A DNA stretch of 64,000 nucleotides. It comes from Chromatiales bacterium (lineage in GTDB: Bacteria; Pseudomonadota; Gammaproteobacteria; UBA6429; Thiohalophilaceae). Location: NCBI GenBank assembly GCA_026984045.1, contig JALSSV010000067.1:62001-126000 (forward strand). The letters run 5' to 3'. Under the pieces are notes generated by a model that was not told where the DNA came from, did no database searches, and saw only the letters and a list, made by a program, of their open reading frames with translations. Shown here in pieces: positions 27,834 to 37,361 of the stretch (within the stretch, counting starts at the first letter, position 1; the number at the start of each line of letters is the position of its first letter). The translations under genes and the position numbers were made by a program.

Positions 27834-28393
27834 GCAAGCGTGCCCTGCTCGGTGTGCTGGTGATCGCCCTCGGCGCGGTCGGCGGCAGCCTCACCCATCA
27901 ATGGCAGCAGCGCCGGTCACCCGCCACAGCGCCGGTGGCCGGACGACAGCTGGCGCCCGCGGAACGGCCCACCGGCAGCGAACACCGGCCCGACTTCCGC
28001 CTGCCCGACGTGGAAGGGCAGATCCATTCCATCGACGAATGGAACGGCAAGGTGATCGTGCTCAACTTCTGGGCCACCTGGTGTCCGCCCTGCGTGCGCG
28101 AGGTTCCGGCCCTGGAGAAACTCTACGAAACCTACCGGAACCGGGGGCTGGTGGTGCTGGGCGTGGCCCTCGACACCCCCCAGCAGGTCGTCGACTTCAT
28201 CGATCCCCAGGGCGTCGAATATCCCGTGCTCATCGCCGATCAGGACGGCCCCGCCCTCACCCGGCGCTACGGCAACCGCCTCACCGTGCTGCCCTACACC
28301 GTGGTCATCGACCGCCAGGGCAACATCGTCTACCGCCACCGCACGGAGATCACCTTCGGGCAGGCGAAGGCCGTGATCGAGCCGTTGTTGTGA
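27830..28393 (+). CDS. TlpA/ResA-like periplasmic thioredoxin
   Basis: This 187-residue protein has an N-terminal signal anchor (ALLGVLVIALGAVGGSLTH) and then a thioredoxin fold. The active site is WATWCPPCVREVP near residue 84, and TVLPYTVVIDRQGNIVYRH contains the cis-proline. It reduces disulfides in the periplasm, often apocytochrome c or copper-site cysteines. It overlaps dsbD by 4 bp, so DsbD is the likely electron donor. Confidence 0.9.
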   Translation: MSKRALLGVLVIALGAVGGSLTHQWQQRRSPATAPVAGRQLAPAERPTGSEHRPDFRLPDVEGQIHSIDEWNGKVIVLNFWATWCPPCVREVPALEKLYETYRNRGLVVLGVALDTPQQVVDFIDPQGVEYPVLIADQDGPALTRRYGNRLTVLPYTVVIDRQGNIVYRHRTEITFGQAKAVIEPLL

Positions 28394-28420
28394 TGCTGTT
28401 TTTTGGCTGCGCTGGAAATA

Positions 28421-28614
28421 ACGCAGAGGGCGCAGAGGGCGCGGAGTTATTCGTTTCCAATGCGGGGAAAGACGATCCTGTCGGGCCAATGACCAAGGGG
28501 CACACCGAGCCTAACCCACAATTTCACGTACCCGCATGCGGCTGCCGCTGTGTGCCGATTCAGCACACAAACAATCCTCTCCGCGCCCTCTGCGTCTCTG
28601 CGCCCTCTGCGTTC
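28421..28614. repeat. Inverted pair of ACGCAGAGG-type tandem repeats
   Basis: The left copy (28421-28446) reads ACGCAGAGGGCGCAGAGGG and so on. The right copy (28577-28614) is its complement with four units (CCCTCTGCGTCTCTGCGCC and so on). The 130 bp between hold no gene. They lie between the tlpA-like gene and djlA, which converge. The family is related to the ACGCAAAGG and ACACGGAGG copies elsewhere in the window. Confidence 0.7.
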
Positions 28615-28628
28615 CTTCCACCGAATTT

Positions 28629-29435
28629 TTACGCGTCCTGCCGCGCCTTGCGGATCAGTTCGTAGGCGGCCTTGATTTCCTGGGTCTTTTCCGTGGCCAG
28701 GCGGATCATTTCCTCGGGCAGGCCGCGGGCGACGAGTTTGTCGGGGTGGTGCTGGTTCATGAGGCGGCGGTAGGCCTTCTTGATCTCGGCATCGGAGGCG
28801 GACTCGTCCACGCCGAGCAGGGCGTAGGCCTCGCGCAGTCGATCGGCGCGGGGAGCGGCTTCGGGACCCTCGCCGCCGGTGAAGAACTCGCGCTGGGCGC
28901 GGACCATGGCCGCCAGGCGCTCGTAGACGGCGCTCGGGAAACCCAGGCCGTCGGCCACCCGCCGCAGCAGGCGATCCTCGTCGGGATGGAGGATGCCGTC
29001 GGCCCAGGCGGCGTGCAGCAGAATCTCGAGAAACATGCGCTGCAGGTTGGTGCGCCGGCGACTCTCCTCGCGGAACTGGGCCACCACCGCGTCCAGGTCG
29101 AAGTCGGGCTGCTTGCCGGCATTGAAGAGATCGATGGCCACCCGTTTCTGGGCCTCGTCGAGCGCCATCTGCTGCATGACGCTGCGGGCCATGGCGATCT
29201 CGTCCTCGCTGACCCGCCCGTCGGCCTTGGCCAGCGCCCCCATCACCGAGAACAGGCTGGTGAAGAAGGCCGCCTGCACCCGTTCCTGCCCGCCCGGTGC
29301 CCCGAGCCGTTCCAGCCCGGCGCTGTCCAGCCCCCGATCGAACTGGTGGCCGATGGCCGCCCCGAACAGCGCCCCCAGCGGCCCGCCCAGCATGAAGCCG
29401 AAGGCGCCGCCGACGAGTTTTCCCCACCAGCTCAT
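28629..29435 (-). CDS. djlA: DnaJ-like co-chaperone DjlA
   Basis: This 268-residue protein has an N-terminal single membrane segment with glycine-rich GAFGFMLGGPLGALFGAAIGH, then a TerB-like domain (FSVMGALAKADGRVSEDEI). At the C-terminus is a J domain: AYALLGVDESASDAEIKKAY, then the HPD motif in LMNQHHPDKLVARG. It is an inner-membrane DnaK partner. Length and domain order match DjlA. A GGGTAGCGGG repeat sits 2 bp upstream of its start. Confidence 0.94.
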   Translation of the reverse strand: MSWWGKLVGGAFGFMLGGPLGALFGAAIGHQFDRGLDSAGLERLGAPGGQERVQAAFFTSLFSVMGALAKADGRVSEDEIAMARSVMQQMALDEAQKRVAIDLFNAGKQPDFDLDAVVAQFREESRRRTNLQRMFLEILLHAAWADGILHPDEDRLLRRVADGLGFPSAVYERLAAMVRAQREFFTGGEGPEAAPRADRLREAYALLGVDESASDAEIKKAYRRLMNQHHPDKLVARGLPEEMIRLATEKTQEIKAAYELIRKARQDA

Positions 29436-29437
29436 TG

Positions 29438-29472
29438 GGGTAGCGGGTGGCGGGTGGCGGGTGGCGGGGAAA
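29438..29472. repeat. GGTAGCGGGTGGCGGG repeat, left copy
   Basis: GGGTAGCGGGTGGCGGG is followed by two more GTGGCGG units and AAA. It faces an inverted copy at 29604-29627. The same family is found at 59057-59140 and at 62509-62776. Confidence 0.65.
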
Positions 29473-29603
29473 TACGGATTCGGGGTTCCGTAAAGAGACA
29501 GCGCAATTTCATGATGTTTTCCGTTTGATATGCCTGTGGCGGGACGAACACAACCATTGCGATTCTAGCAGGCTGTGGCAGATTCTTTCGCAACAGATAA
29601 CGC

Positions 29604-29627
29604 CTTTCCCAGCCACCCGCTACTCGC
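29604..29627. repeat. GGTAGCGGG-family repeat, inverted partner
   Basis: CTTTCCCAGCCACCCGCTAC followed by TCG. The CTA inside it is the TAG stop codon of the 22-residue peptide read on the minus strand. Confidence 0.6.
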
Positions 29628-29688
29628 TCAACCAGAACCACCAGACGATGAACCCGATAAGCAGCAGCCCAATCAGATTGACGATCAT
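29620..29688 (-). CDS. 22-residue single-span membrane peptide coupled to the copper ATPase
   Basis: The ATG at 29688 overlaps the copA TGA (ATGA), with GGAGA 7 bp upstream, and a TAG follows at 29620-29622. The 22 residues are almost all hydrophobic ([14 protein letters not shown]), ending in SE. It looks like a minimal single-pass membrane peptide. Coupling to a P-type copper ATPase recalls CcoS next to CcoI, but it is shorter and lacks the CcoS sequence. It could be a small ATPase regulator or subunit. Its stop lies in a repeat, so the natural end may once have been further downstream. Confidence 0.6.
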   Translation of the reverse strand: MIVNLIGLLLIGFIVWWFWLSE

Positions 29689-31940
29689 GCTTCGTTCTCC
29701 GGTTGCGAGCGAAACCTCGGAGAGCGGAACCAGCGCAGGCGGTTGGCGTTGCTGACCACCGTGACCGAGGAGGCGGCCATGGCGGCGCCGGCGAGGATGG
29801 GGCTGAGCATCATGCCGGTCACCGGGTACAGGACACCGGCGGCGACGGGGATGCCGATCACGTTGTAGACGAAGGCGCCGAACAGGTTCTGCCTGATGTT
29901 GCGCACGGTGGCGCGGGACAGGGCGATGGCGTCGGCCACGCCATGCAGGGAGCCGCCCATGAGGGTGATGTCGGCGCTTTCGATGGCGATGTCGGTGCCG
30001 GTGCCGATGGCGATGCCCACATCGGCGCGGGCCAGGGCCGGGGCGTCGTTGATGCCGTCGCCGACCATGGCCACCACTTCGCCGCGGGCCTGCAGTTCGG
30101 CCACGGCGCGATCCTTCTCGTCGGGATGGACGTCGGCGATCACCGCGTCGATGCCCACCTGGCGGGCCACGGCCTCGGCGGTGGGCCGGGCATCGCCGGT
30201 GAGCATCACCACCTTCAGGCCCAGCCGGTGCAGGCGGGCGATGGCCGCTTTCGAGTCGGGCTTGACGGGATCGGCCACGGCCACGAGGCCGCGCAGTTCG
30301 CCGTCCACGGCCAGGTACATGGGGGTACGCGCCTCGACGGCCAGCGCCGCGGCCCGTTCGCGCAAGGGGGTGACGTCCACGCCCCGTTCGGCCATCAGGG
30401 CAGCGTTGCCGAAGGCCACCTGGCGCCCCTCGACCTCGCCGGTGACGCCGCGCCCGGCATGGGCGGCGAAGTTTTCCACCGCGGGCACCTCGATGCCGCG
30501 GCGCGTGGCCTCGGCGGTGATGGCCGCGGCCAGGGGATGTTCGGAGACGGCTTCGAGCGCCGCGGCGTCGCGCAGCAGGGCGTCCGGTTCGCCCGCTTCC
30601 CGGGGCAGCAGATCGGTGACCTGGGGACGGCCCTCGGTGACGGTGCCGGTCTTGTCCAGCACCACCGTGTTCAGACGGCCGATCTGCTGCAGGGCGTCGC
30701 CGTTGCGGATCAGGATCCCCATCTCGGCGGCGCGGCCGACCCCGACCATGATGGAGATGGGCGTGGCCAGTCCCAGGGCACAGGGACAGGCGATGATCAG
30801 CACGGTCATGGCCGCGGTGACCGCATAGCCGAGACCGAGTTGCGGTGCCAGGTTGTACCAGGCCAGGAAGGCCACCACGGCCACGATCATCACGCTGGGC
30901 ACGAACACCCCGGCCACCTTGTCCACCAGCCGGGCGATGGCCGGCTTGCTGGCCTGGGCCTTGCGCACCATCTCGATGATCTGCGCCAGCACCGTGTCGG
31001 CGCCGATCCGGGTGGATCTGAAGAGAAAACTGCCGGGGCCGTTGATGGTGCCGGCCACCACTTCGTCGCCCGGCCCCTTGGCCACCGGCAGGGGTTCGCC
31101 GGTGAGCATCGATTCGTCGATGCTGGAGGTCCCTTCGAGAATCACCCCGTCCACCGGGATCCGCTCGCCGGGCCGCACCCGCACGGTCTCGTCCAGCCCC
31201 ACCTGCTCGATGGGCACGTCCTGTTCCTGGCCGTTGCGCAGCACCCGGGCGGTGCGCGGCTGCAGGCCGACCAGCTTGCGGATGGCCTCGGAGGTGCGGC
31301 CGCGGGCCCGCAGCTCCATGGCCGAGCCGAAGTTGATGAAGGCGATGATGATGGCCGCCGCCTCGAAATAGGCATGGCGTGCCAGCGAGGGCACCGCCTC
31401 CGGCCACAGCAGCACGGCCATGGAGTAGAGCCAGGCCGAGCCGGTACCCAGGGCGATGAGGGTGTCCATGTTGGCGTCGTGATGGCGGAAGGCCTTCCAG
31501 GCGCCGGTGAAGAAATGGCCGCCGGCCTGGATCAGCACCGCGAGGGTGGCCAGGCCCACGACGAACCAGAATCCCCGGCCCGTCTCGATGGAAGGCAGCC
31601 AGCCCAGCAGGCCGGCCGCGAACAGGGGAAAGCCCACCGCGGCGGCCACCGCCGCCTGGCGCAGCAGCCGGCGGGTATGGGCCCGCTCGGCGGCCTCCCG
31701 TTCACGACCGTCGTCGATGCCGCGCAGTTCGGCGGCGTCGTAGCCGGCGTCGCGCACGGCCTGCACCAGCGCCTGCGCCGCCACGTCGCCACGGATCACC
31801 GCCGTGTGCTCGGCGAAGTTGACGCTGGCCGAGGTCACGCCCGGCACCGCCTGCAGGGCCTTTTCCACCGAGGCCACGCAGCCGGCACAGCTCATTCCGG
31901 CGATGGAGAGGCGGATTTCGTTTTGCACCTTCTGATCCAT
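29685..31940 (-). CDS. copA: Copper-translocating P1B-type ATPase
   Basis: This protein has 751 residues from the ATG at 31940 ([21 protein letters not shown]). One N-terminal heavy-metal-associated domain carries C18-x-x-C21. Transmembrane features are ACPCALG (385-387, the CPC copper site), YNVIGIP and MAASSVTVV. The catalytic Asp is D429 in [10 protein letters not shown], the actuator loop is TGEP, and the hinge is [13 protein letters not shown]. It pumps Cu(I) or Ag(I) out of the cytoplasm. It may be the detoxifying CopA or a CcoI/FixI-type supplier for cytochrome oxidase; the nearby TauE/SafE gene keeps the second option open. Confidence 0.93.
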   Translation of the reverse strand: MDQKVQNEIRLSIAGMSCAGCVASVEKALQAVPGVTSASVNFAEHTAVIRGDVAAQALVQAVRDAGYDAAELRGIDDGREREAAERAHTRRLLRQAAVAAAVGFPLFAAGLLGWLPSIETGRGFWFVVGLATLAVLIQAGGHFFTGAWKAFRHHDANMDTLIALGTGSAWLYSMAVLLWPEAVPSLARHAYFEAAAIIIAFINFGSAMELRARGRTSEAIRKLVGLQPRTARVLRNGQEQDVPIEQVGLDETVRVRPGERIPVDGVILEGTSSIDESMLTGEPLPVAKGPGDEVVAGTINGPGSFLFRSTRIGADTVLAQIIEMVRKAQASKPAIARLVDKVAGVFVPSVMIVAVVAFLAWYNLAPQLGLGYAVTAAMTVLIIACPCALGLATPISIMVGVGRAAEMGILIRNGDALQQIGRLNTVVLDKTGTVTEGRPQVTDLLPREAGEPDALLRDAAALEAVSEHPLAAAITAEATRRGIEVPAVENFAAHAGRGVTGEVEGRQVAFGNAALMAERGVDVTPLRERAAALAVEARTPMYLAVDGELRGLVAVADPVKPDSKAAIARLHRLGLKVVMLTGDARPTAEAVARQVGIDAVIADVHPDEKDRAVAELQARGEVVAMVGDGINDAPALARADVGIAIGTGTDIAIESADITLMGGSLHGVADAIALSRATVRNIRQNLFGAFVYNVIGIPVAAGVLYPVTGMMLSPILAGAAMAASSVTVVSNANRLRWFRSPRFRSQPENEA

Positions 31941-32108
31941 GTTGTGAGGTTTTCCGTGCAGGATGCTGAATAATCTGCTAATTGTAAAAAATTGTGACGC
32001 CGTTCCGGTTTCCGGGCTGCACCTGTGCCGGACGGGTAATATACTGAAAACCCATGGACCACCGAGCGCTTCCGGGGGTTCCCCCCGCATGAACAGGGAA
32101 GAGACTCC

Positions 32109-32957
32109 ATGCCCCTTTCGCCCCCTGATCTCATCCACGACAACCTGGAACTGATCTCCCTGCCGGAAATCGTGACCCGCATCAACGACATGATCGCGGA
32201 TCCGGAATCCACCGCGGTGGACATCGCCGAGGTCATCGCCGAGGATGCGGCGCTCACCGCCCGCCTGCTGAAACTGGTCAACAGCCCCTTCTACAACTTC
32301 CCCTCCCGGGTGGACACCCTCTCCATGGCCATCACCATCGTCGGCACCCGGCAGTTGCGGGATCTGGCCATGGCCGCGGCCATCACCGGCCGTTTCCGCC
32401 GCATTCCCGAAGGGCTGCCGGGCCCCGACGCCTTCTGGCATCACAACCTGGCCTGCGCCACCGCGGCCCGCCAGATCGCCAGGGAATGCGGCTTGCGTCA
32501 GCAGGAACAGCTGTTCGTGGCCGGCCTGTTGCACGACATCGGCAAACTGGTGATGTATCTCACCGAGCCGGAACGCGCCCGCGAGGTACTGGAACGCCTG
32601 GAGGCTCCCGAGTCGGATCCGGCCACCATCGAGGCGCAGGTGTTCGGCTTCGATCACGCGGAACTCGGCGCCGAACTCCTGCATCAGTGGCGACTGCCCG
32701 AGACGCTCGTGCAACCGGTCCGCTGGCACCACGCGCCGGGCGAAGCCACGGATTTCCGTCAGGAAGCGGCTGTGCTGCACCTGGCCGAGGCCATCGCCAA
32801 TACGGTGGCCCCCTCCCTGTCGGCCGACGACGATCGGCCCATCGATCTGCAGGTGTGGGAGACCCTGGCGCTGGATCCGAAACGCCTGGAGAACCTGATC
32901 CCGGACACCGAGCGCCAGTTCCCGGCAATCGTCGCCATCATCTACGAGGCCGCCTGA
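32109..32957 (+). CDS. HDOD domain signalling protein
   Basis: This 282-residue protein is covered by an HDOD domain: [26 protein letters not shown], then [31 protein letters not shown] near residue 50, and [19 protein letters not shown] near residue 140, where HD residues are kept. HDOD proteins regulate motility, chemotaxis or stress responses, usually through nucleotide second-messenger pathways. The start at 32109 has AGGGAAGAG upstream. It is divergent from copA and 36 bp before the TauE/SafE gene. Confidence 0.9.
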   Translation: MPLSPPDLIHDNLELISLPEIVTRINDMIADPESTAVDIAEVIAEDAALTARLLKLVNSPFYNFPSRVDTLSMAITIVGTRQLRDLAMAAAITGRFRRIPEGLPGPDAFWHHNLACATAARQIARECGLRQQEQLFVAGLLHDIGKLVMYLTEPERAREVLERLEAPESDPATIEAQVFGFDHAELGAELLHQWRLPETLVQPVRWHHAPGEATDFRQEAAVLHLAEAIANTVAPSLSADDDRPIDLQVWETLALDPKRLENLIPDTERQFPAIVAIIYEAA

Positions 32958-32993
32958 TCCCGATCAAGGCAGGACCGGCCGCGTCCGGGCAGC

Positions 32994-33767
32994 ATGCTAA
33001 CATGCGTATTTTGCCCAGCGGACAATCCCGTGGAGCTGACCCTTTTCAGCGTTTTCGTGGTGGGGCTGTTCAGTACCCTCCACTGCGTCGGCATGTGCGG
33101 TGGCATCATCGGCGCCCTGACCTTCAGCCTGCCCCCGACGGTGCGTGCCGACCGCCTGCGCCTCGCCGGCTTCGTCGCCGCCTACAATGCCGGTCGCCTG
33201 GCCAGCTACAGCCTGGCCGGCGCCCTGGCCGGGGGCATTGGCGATCGCCTGCTCGCCTGGATCAGCCCCGCCCACGGCCGCCTGGCCCTACTGCTGCTGG
33301 CCACCGCCTTCATGGTGGGCATCGGGCTCTATCTGGCCGGCTGGTTTCCCCGCTTCGCCGCCATCGAGCGGATCGGCAGCCCCCTGTGGCGGCGGCTCGA
33401 GCCCGTCGGCCAGCGCCTGCTGCCGGTCACCTCCCCCTGGCAGGCCCTGCTGTTCGGGGCCATCTGGGGCTGGTTGCCCTGCGGCCTGGTCTATTCGGTG
33501 CTGTTGTGGGCCATCACCACCGGCAGCGCCCCCGGTGGCGCCCTGTTCATGCTGGCCTTCGGTCTTGGCACCTTGCCCGGCGTCATGACGACTGGCATAT
33601 TGACCGGATGGATGACGCGGTTTTCCCGCACCCGCGGCCTGCGCCAGGGCATCGGCCTGCTGCTGATCGCCCTAGCCCTGGCCAGCCTGTGGCTGAACCT
33701 CGAACACGCCGGACACCTTCCGGCCCTGAACACACCAGGTACGCCGAACCATGAGCATCGATACTGA
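32994..33767 (+). CDS. TauE/SafE family membrane protein (heavy-metal/sulfite exporter type)
   Basis: This 257-residue protein has six hydrophobic segments. The family signature is [17 protein letters not shown] near residue 30, repeated in the second half as [16 protein letters not shown]. This subfamily (DUF2182/YtfB-like, cd SafE) is often found beside ccoI/ccoS or copper genes. The start is uncertain: the ATG at 32994 has no clear Shine-Dalgarno, and a GTG at 33030 (VELTLFSVF) is an alternative. Its end overlaps the sigma-54 activator by 17 bp. The His-rich C-terminus (HEHRY) could bind metal. Confidence 0.83.
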   Translation: MLTCVFCPADNPVELTLFSVFVVGLFSTLHCVGMCGGIIGALTFSLPPTVRADRLRLAGFVAAYNAGRLASYSLAGALAGGIGDRLLAWISPAHGRLALLLLATAFMVGIGLYLAGWFPRFAAIERIGSPLWRRLEPVGQRLLPVTSPWQALLFGAIWGWLPCGLVYSVLLWAITTGSAPGGALFMLAFGLGTLPGVMTTGILTGWMTRFSRTRGLRQGIGLLLIALALASLWLNLEHAGHLPALNTPGTPNHEHRY

Positions 33768-34719
33768 GCATTCCCCCCTTGAGCAGATGCTGGGCGAATC
33801 CCCGGCCTTCCAGGCCGTGCTGCGGGCCGCCGCCATCACCGCGGTGACCGATGCCACCACCCTCATCCAGGGCGAGAGCGGCACCGGCAAGGAACTCCTG
33901 GCCCGGGCCATCCACGCCCAGAGCCGGCGCGCCAATGGCCCCTTCGTCACCATCAACTGCGCCGCCCTGCCGGAGAACCTGGCCGAGTCGGAACTCTTCG
34001 GCCATCGCCGGGGCGCCTTCACCGGCGCCACCGCCGACCAGCGCGGGCGCATCCAGGCCGCCCACGGCGGCACCCTGTTCCTCGACGAGGTGGGTGAACT
34101 GCCGCCCGCCATCCAGGCCAAGCTGTTGCGCTTCCTCGAAGGCGGCGAGGTCCAGCCCGTCGGCCAGCCCCGTCCGGAACGGGTGGACGTGCGGGTGGTG
34201 GCGGCCACCAACCGGGATCTGTTCACCGAAGCGAAGGCGGGCCGTTTCCGCGAGGATCTCTTCTACCGCCTCAACGTGGTGCCCCTGCTGCTGCCGCCCC
34301 TGCGCGAGCGGGGCCGCGATCTGGACCTGCTGGTCCGGCGCCTCACCGCCCGCCTGGCCATGGCCCACTGTCTCGATGCGCCCCGCTACAGCGTCGGCGC
34401 CCTGGAAGCCCTGCAGCGCTATCCCTGGCCCGGCAACGTGCGGGAGCTGCGCAACGTCTGCGAACGCATGGTGATCCTGTTCCCGGGCCGCACCATCCGG
34501 CCCGAAAACCTGCCGGGGGAAATTCGCCACAGCCGGCCCGGCGTGCAGGAAGGCGACTTCGTCCTGCCCGAGTCCGGCGTGCATCTCGACAGCCTGGAGC
34601 GGGATCTCATCCGCCAGGCCCTCGAGCGCACCCGCGGCAACCAGAGCAAGGCCGCCCGGCTGCTCGGACTCTCCCGCGGCACGCTGATCTACCGGATGAA
34701 GAAATACGCCATCGGGTGA
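33751..34719 (+). CDS. Sigma-54-dependent transcriptional activator without a sensor domain
   Basis: This 322-residue protein begins almost directly with the AAA+ domain: Walker [16 protein letters not shown] near residue 41, the sigma-54-contacting [10 protein letters not shown] near residue 88, and Walker [14 protein letters not shown]-terminal Fis-type helix-turn-helix ([25 protein letters not shown]) follows. There is no receiver, GAF or PAS domain, as in PspF, so activity must be controlled by a partner protein or expression level. It overlaps the TauE/SafE gene by 17 bp. Targets are unknown. Confidence 0.92.
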   Translation: MSIDTEHSPLEQMLGESPAFQAVLRAAAITAVTDATTLIQGESGTGKELLARAIHAQSRRANGPFVTINCAALPENLAESELFGHRRGAFTGATADQRGRIQAAHGGTLFLDEVGELPPAIQAKLLRFLEGGEVQPVGQPRPERVDVRVVAATNRDLFTEAKAGRFREDLFYRLNVVPLLLPPLRERGRDLDLLVRRLTARLAMAHCLDAPRYSVGALEALQRYPWPGNVRELRNVCERMVILFPGRTIRPENLPGEIRHSRPGVQEGDFVLPESGVHLDSLERDLIRQALERTRGNQSKAARLLGLSRGTLIYRMKKYAIG

Positions 34720-34936
34720 AGGGCCAAGGTGGCAGGGGCAACCGGATTGCCTGCCTTTGCAACGCAAGGGCGCGAAGGTTTTCCGAATCGCAGGAGCGAC
34801 GCAAGCCCCGATTCGGGGACAGGAGGTGTCTGGGCAAAATCACATCCGTTACCAGCGACTCGTCCCCAGCCCGGCCATCCGCTTTCAAACAGTCGCAGCT
34901 TGCGCCGCTTTTACAGCGAATCCCGACCCCATCATG

Positions 34937-34960
34937 GTCGCGGCGAGGCGCCGCTCCTCC
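34937..34960 (-). repeat. REP-like palindrome (GTAGGAGCGGCG family)
   Basis: GGTCGCGGCGAGGCGCCGCT then CCTCC, with one mismatch to the GTAGG end. It belongs to the family found at 6323, 11839, 59026 and elsewhere. Confidence 0.65.
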
Positions 34961-35009
34961 TGCGCGTGGTGTCACAAAAGACGCCGACAAGGCCCTCTTG
35001 CCCCACCCC

Positions 35010-35036
35010 AAAAAAAGACCGGCCTGACGGCCGGTC
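35010..35036 (-). terminator. Intrinsic terminator of the copper receptor gene
   Basis: GACCGGCC-TGAC-GGCCGGTC (35017-35036) is followed on the minus strand by T7. It lies 33 bp past the receptor stop. Confidence 0.88.
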
Positions 35037-35069
35037 GAAATGACGGACAGGGAGATTGCCCGGAAAGGA

Positions 35070-37118
35070 TCAGAATTTCACGACCACCCGTGCCCAGTAG
35101 CTGCGCCCCGGGGCATTGACCTGATTGGCGCCCGGATCGTAGGCATTGGGCTTGTTGAGGTGTTCGGCGTAGAGCCGATCGAAGAGGTTGTCGATCCCGA
35201 ACTTGACCTCGGTGTTCGGCGCCGCCTGCCAGCGGCCATAAATGTTCCAGACGGCGAAACCCGGTGTCCGGCCGGCATCGAGGCCGCTGTCCACGAGCGG
35301 ATCGTCCTCCACCCGGGTCTGCTTCAGGGTGGCCCGTACCTTCATCCCCAGCATCCAGCGTTCTTTCTCATAGTCCAGTGAGGCCGTGGCTTCCGGCGGC
35401 GGGGTCTGGGCGATGGGACGATCGTCGGTGGTGTTGGTGGCGTTGACGTAGGCCAGGGTGAAACGGCTGCGCCAGTGTGCCGACCACTGCCGGGTGGCTT
35501 CGGCATCGAAACCGTAGAGGCGGGCGTCCACGTTGCGGTAGATGGCCGCGTTGTCGCTCTGCAGGATGCCGGCCTGGCCATGGGCCCGGTCGCGCAGGAT
35601 GTAATCCTGCACGCCGTCGTAGTACAGCGAGAAAGACGCCCGGGTCCGGCGGCCGCGCCAGTTGGCGCCCAGATCCAACTGCCGGTGCACTTCCGGATTC
35701 AGATCGGGATTGCCGATCCAGCGCTTGCTGGTGGTCATGTTGTTACCGGCCATGTAGCGTTCGCTGGCGTCGGCGGTGCGCACGGTGCGGCTCAGGCCCC
35801 AGAAGACGGTGGTGCGGGAACTCGGATCGTGTTCCATGCGCAGCAGGGCACCCAGGTTGTTCTCGGTCTTGCTTTCGGCCGTGATCCCGTAATAGGCGGT
35901 GTAAAGCGCATTCGGACTCATGCCCGACGCAGGCGTCTCGGCCGCCCGGGTGGCGTCGGCCGTCACGTGATCCAGCCGCAGGCTCGCCGTGTAGCGGCTG
36001 GCCTTGCCCAGCGCCGCGTTGTATTCGGCAAACAGGCCGGTCTGGCGCAGCTCGGTCCCCGGCCACAGGAAGGACTGGCTGGCCGTGGGCACAGTGGCCG
36101 TCATGCTGCTGTAGCGGGTCGAATCCCGATCCGTGTTCTGCACGTCGAGGCCGAGGGTCAGCGTGCCCTCGCCCACGCCAATATCGCCGAGCAGGCGCCC
36201 GCCGCGCGTGTCCGAATCGGACGCCACCCGCATCCACATCATGCCGGCCGGGCGCAGGCTGTAGTTGTCCATCTCGTGATAGACGTCGGAGCGGTAGATT
36301 TCCGCGCGCAGGTTCTCGACCGCGCCCGCGGCGGGCATGTCCATGCGCAGCTTGTAGACGTTGCTCTCCTCCCTGGGCGCATCCATCGGTGCCCCGGCAT
36401 AGAGGATGTCCCGCCCCCGGGTGACATCGACATCGAGCCGCAACAGGCGGCCACCTGCCGTGCGTGTACCCAGGGTCAGGGCGCCGGTGCGGTTCCGGTA
36501 GCCGGAATGCACCTCGTTGCCGTCCCCGTCCTTGTACGGGTTGGCTTCGCGGGCAGAGACGATGCCGCGGGCGAAGGCCTGCTCGCGGCCTCCGGCCAGG
36601 TCGATGAAGCCATCCCGGGCCTCGCCGTTGGACCGATAGCCGCCGCCGGCACGGCCCGTGAAGGTCCGCCCTGCTTCGAACACCGGTTCGCTGCGCTCGA
36701 ACAGTACGGTGCCCCCGCTGCCGCCACTGCCATAGAGCAGGCTCTGCACCCCCTTGATCACGGTCACCGCATCGTAGCCTGCGGCATCGGCGAAAACCGT
36801 GGGCGGATCCATGCGATTGGCACAGCCACCGTAAACGAAGGCCCCATCGAGCAGAACGTTGAGCTGATTGTATTTCTGGCCCCGGATCACCGGATCCACG
36901 CCTTTGGCCCCCATGCGGATCCCCGAAACGCCGGGCACCTCCAGGATCCATTCACCGCCATCACTGGGCGTTGGACGCACACCGTTCTCCGCCGTGAGGG
37001 TGGCGGAAGTGGAATCCACCGGCAGGGCGGCTTCCACCTCGATCACCGGCACGGCTTCTTCGGCCAGCGCCGGCGCAGCCAGACAACTCATCACGGCAAT
37101 CCAGATCTTCTTGTCCAT
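35070..37118 (-). CDS. TonB-dependent copper receptor (NosA/OprC family)
   Basis: This protein has 682 residues from the ATG at 37118 (GGAG upstream). A signal peptide (about 1-19, ending ALAEE) leads to a plug domain with VPGVSGIRMGAKGVDPVIRG and the family-defining YGGCANRMDPPTVFADAAGYD (Cys and Met near residues 95-100). The beta-barrel ends YWARVVVKF with the terminal Phe. NosA/OprC proteins import copper across the outer membrane, in some species for nitrous-oxide reductase. A TonB gene is divergent, 243 bp away, and copA is 3 kb off. A candidate FNR box and a perfect palindrome lie in the shared promoter region. Confidence 0.92.
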   Translation of the reverse strand: MDKKIWIAVMSCLAAPALAEEAVPVIEVEAALPVDSTSATLTAENGVRPTPSDGGEWILEVPGVSGIRMGAKGVDPVIRGQKYNQLNVLLDGAFVYGGCANRMDPPTVFADAAGYDAVTVIKGVQSLLYGSGGSGGTVLFERSEPVFEAGRTFTGRAGGGYRSNGEARDGFIDLAGGREQAFARGIVSAREANPYKDGDGNEVHSGYRNRTGALTLGTRTAGGRLLRLDVDVTRGRDILYAGAPMDAPREESNVYKLRMDMPAAGAVENLRAEIYRSDVYHEMDNYSLRPAGMMWMRVASDSDTRGGRLLGDIGVGEGTLTLGLDVQNTDRDSTRYSSMTATVPTASQSFLWPGTELRQTGLFAEYNAALGKASRYTASLRLDHVTADATRAAETPASGMSPNALYTAYYGITAESKTENNLGALLRMEHDPSSRTTVFWGLSRTVRTADASERYMAGNNMTTSKRWIGNPDLNPEVHRQLDLGANWRGRRTRASFSLYYDGVQDYILRDRAHGQAGILQSDNAAIYRNVDARLYGFDAEATRQWSAHWRSRFTLAYVNATNTTDDRPIAQTPPPEATASLDYEKERWMLGMKVRATLKQTRVEDDPLVDSGLDAGRTPGFAVWNIYGRWQAAPNTEVKFGIDNLFDRLYAEHLNKPNAYDPGANQVNAPGRSYWARVVVKF

Positions 37119-37225
37119 GCAACGACTCCGGGAGTGAAAATGACAGGTGCCGTTACATGGCAAGATGCGTGCCGCCCTTCGCAGCCCGGCCAGCAGGCGT
37201 TTTCCCTCAGTCAGCGCTGAAATCC

Positions 37226-37243
37226 CTGTCGCAAATGCGACAG
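37226..37243. promoter_or_regulatory. Perfect 18-bp palindrome, candidate operator
   Basis: CTGTCGCA-AA-TGCGACAG has arms of 8 bp that match exactly. It lies between the divergent copper receptor and tonB genes, 108 bp and 118 bp from their starts. It has no U-tract, so it is more likely a protein-binding site than a terminator. The regulator is unknown. Confidence 0.55.
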
Positions 37244-37264
37244 ATTGACGCATCTGCCACAGCC

Positions 37265-37278
37265 CCGATCCAGATCAA
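37265..37278. promoter_or_regulatory. Candidate FNR/Anr box
   Basis: On the minus strand this reads TTGAT-CTGG-ATCGG against the consensus TTGAT-N4-ATCAA, matching 8 of 10 defined bases. It is in the receptor/tonB divergent region. Oxygen control would suit a NosA-type receptor, but a chance match is possible. Confidence 0.35.
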
Positions 37279-37361
37279 GCCAGCCGGGATTCGCCCTTGC
37301 CCAATGTCCGCCAGGTATCGATACTGTTTCGGTCGTTTCGCCGTCTTCGTATCGTTTCAAC

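Larger units (their letters stand above)
34720..35069. other. 350-bp intergenic region with repeats and a terminator
   Basis: There is no convincing gene here. It holds an ACGCAAGGGCGCGAAGG-type motif (34762-34779), a REP-like palindrome (34937-34960) and the terminator of the copper receptor (35017-35036). The sigma-54 activator and the receptor converge on it. Confidence 0.7.

Noticed and set aside
31941-32780. A 280-codon N-terminal extension of the copper ATPase
   Set aside because: It runs antisense through the HDOD gene. The heavy-metal domain begins right after the ATG at 31940.
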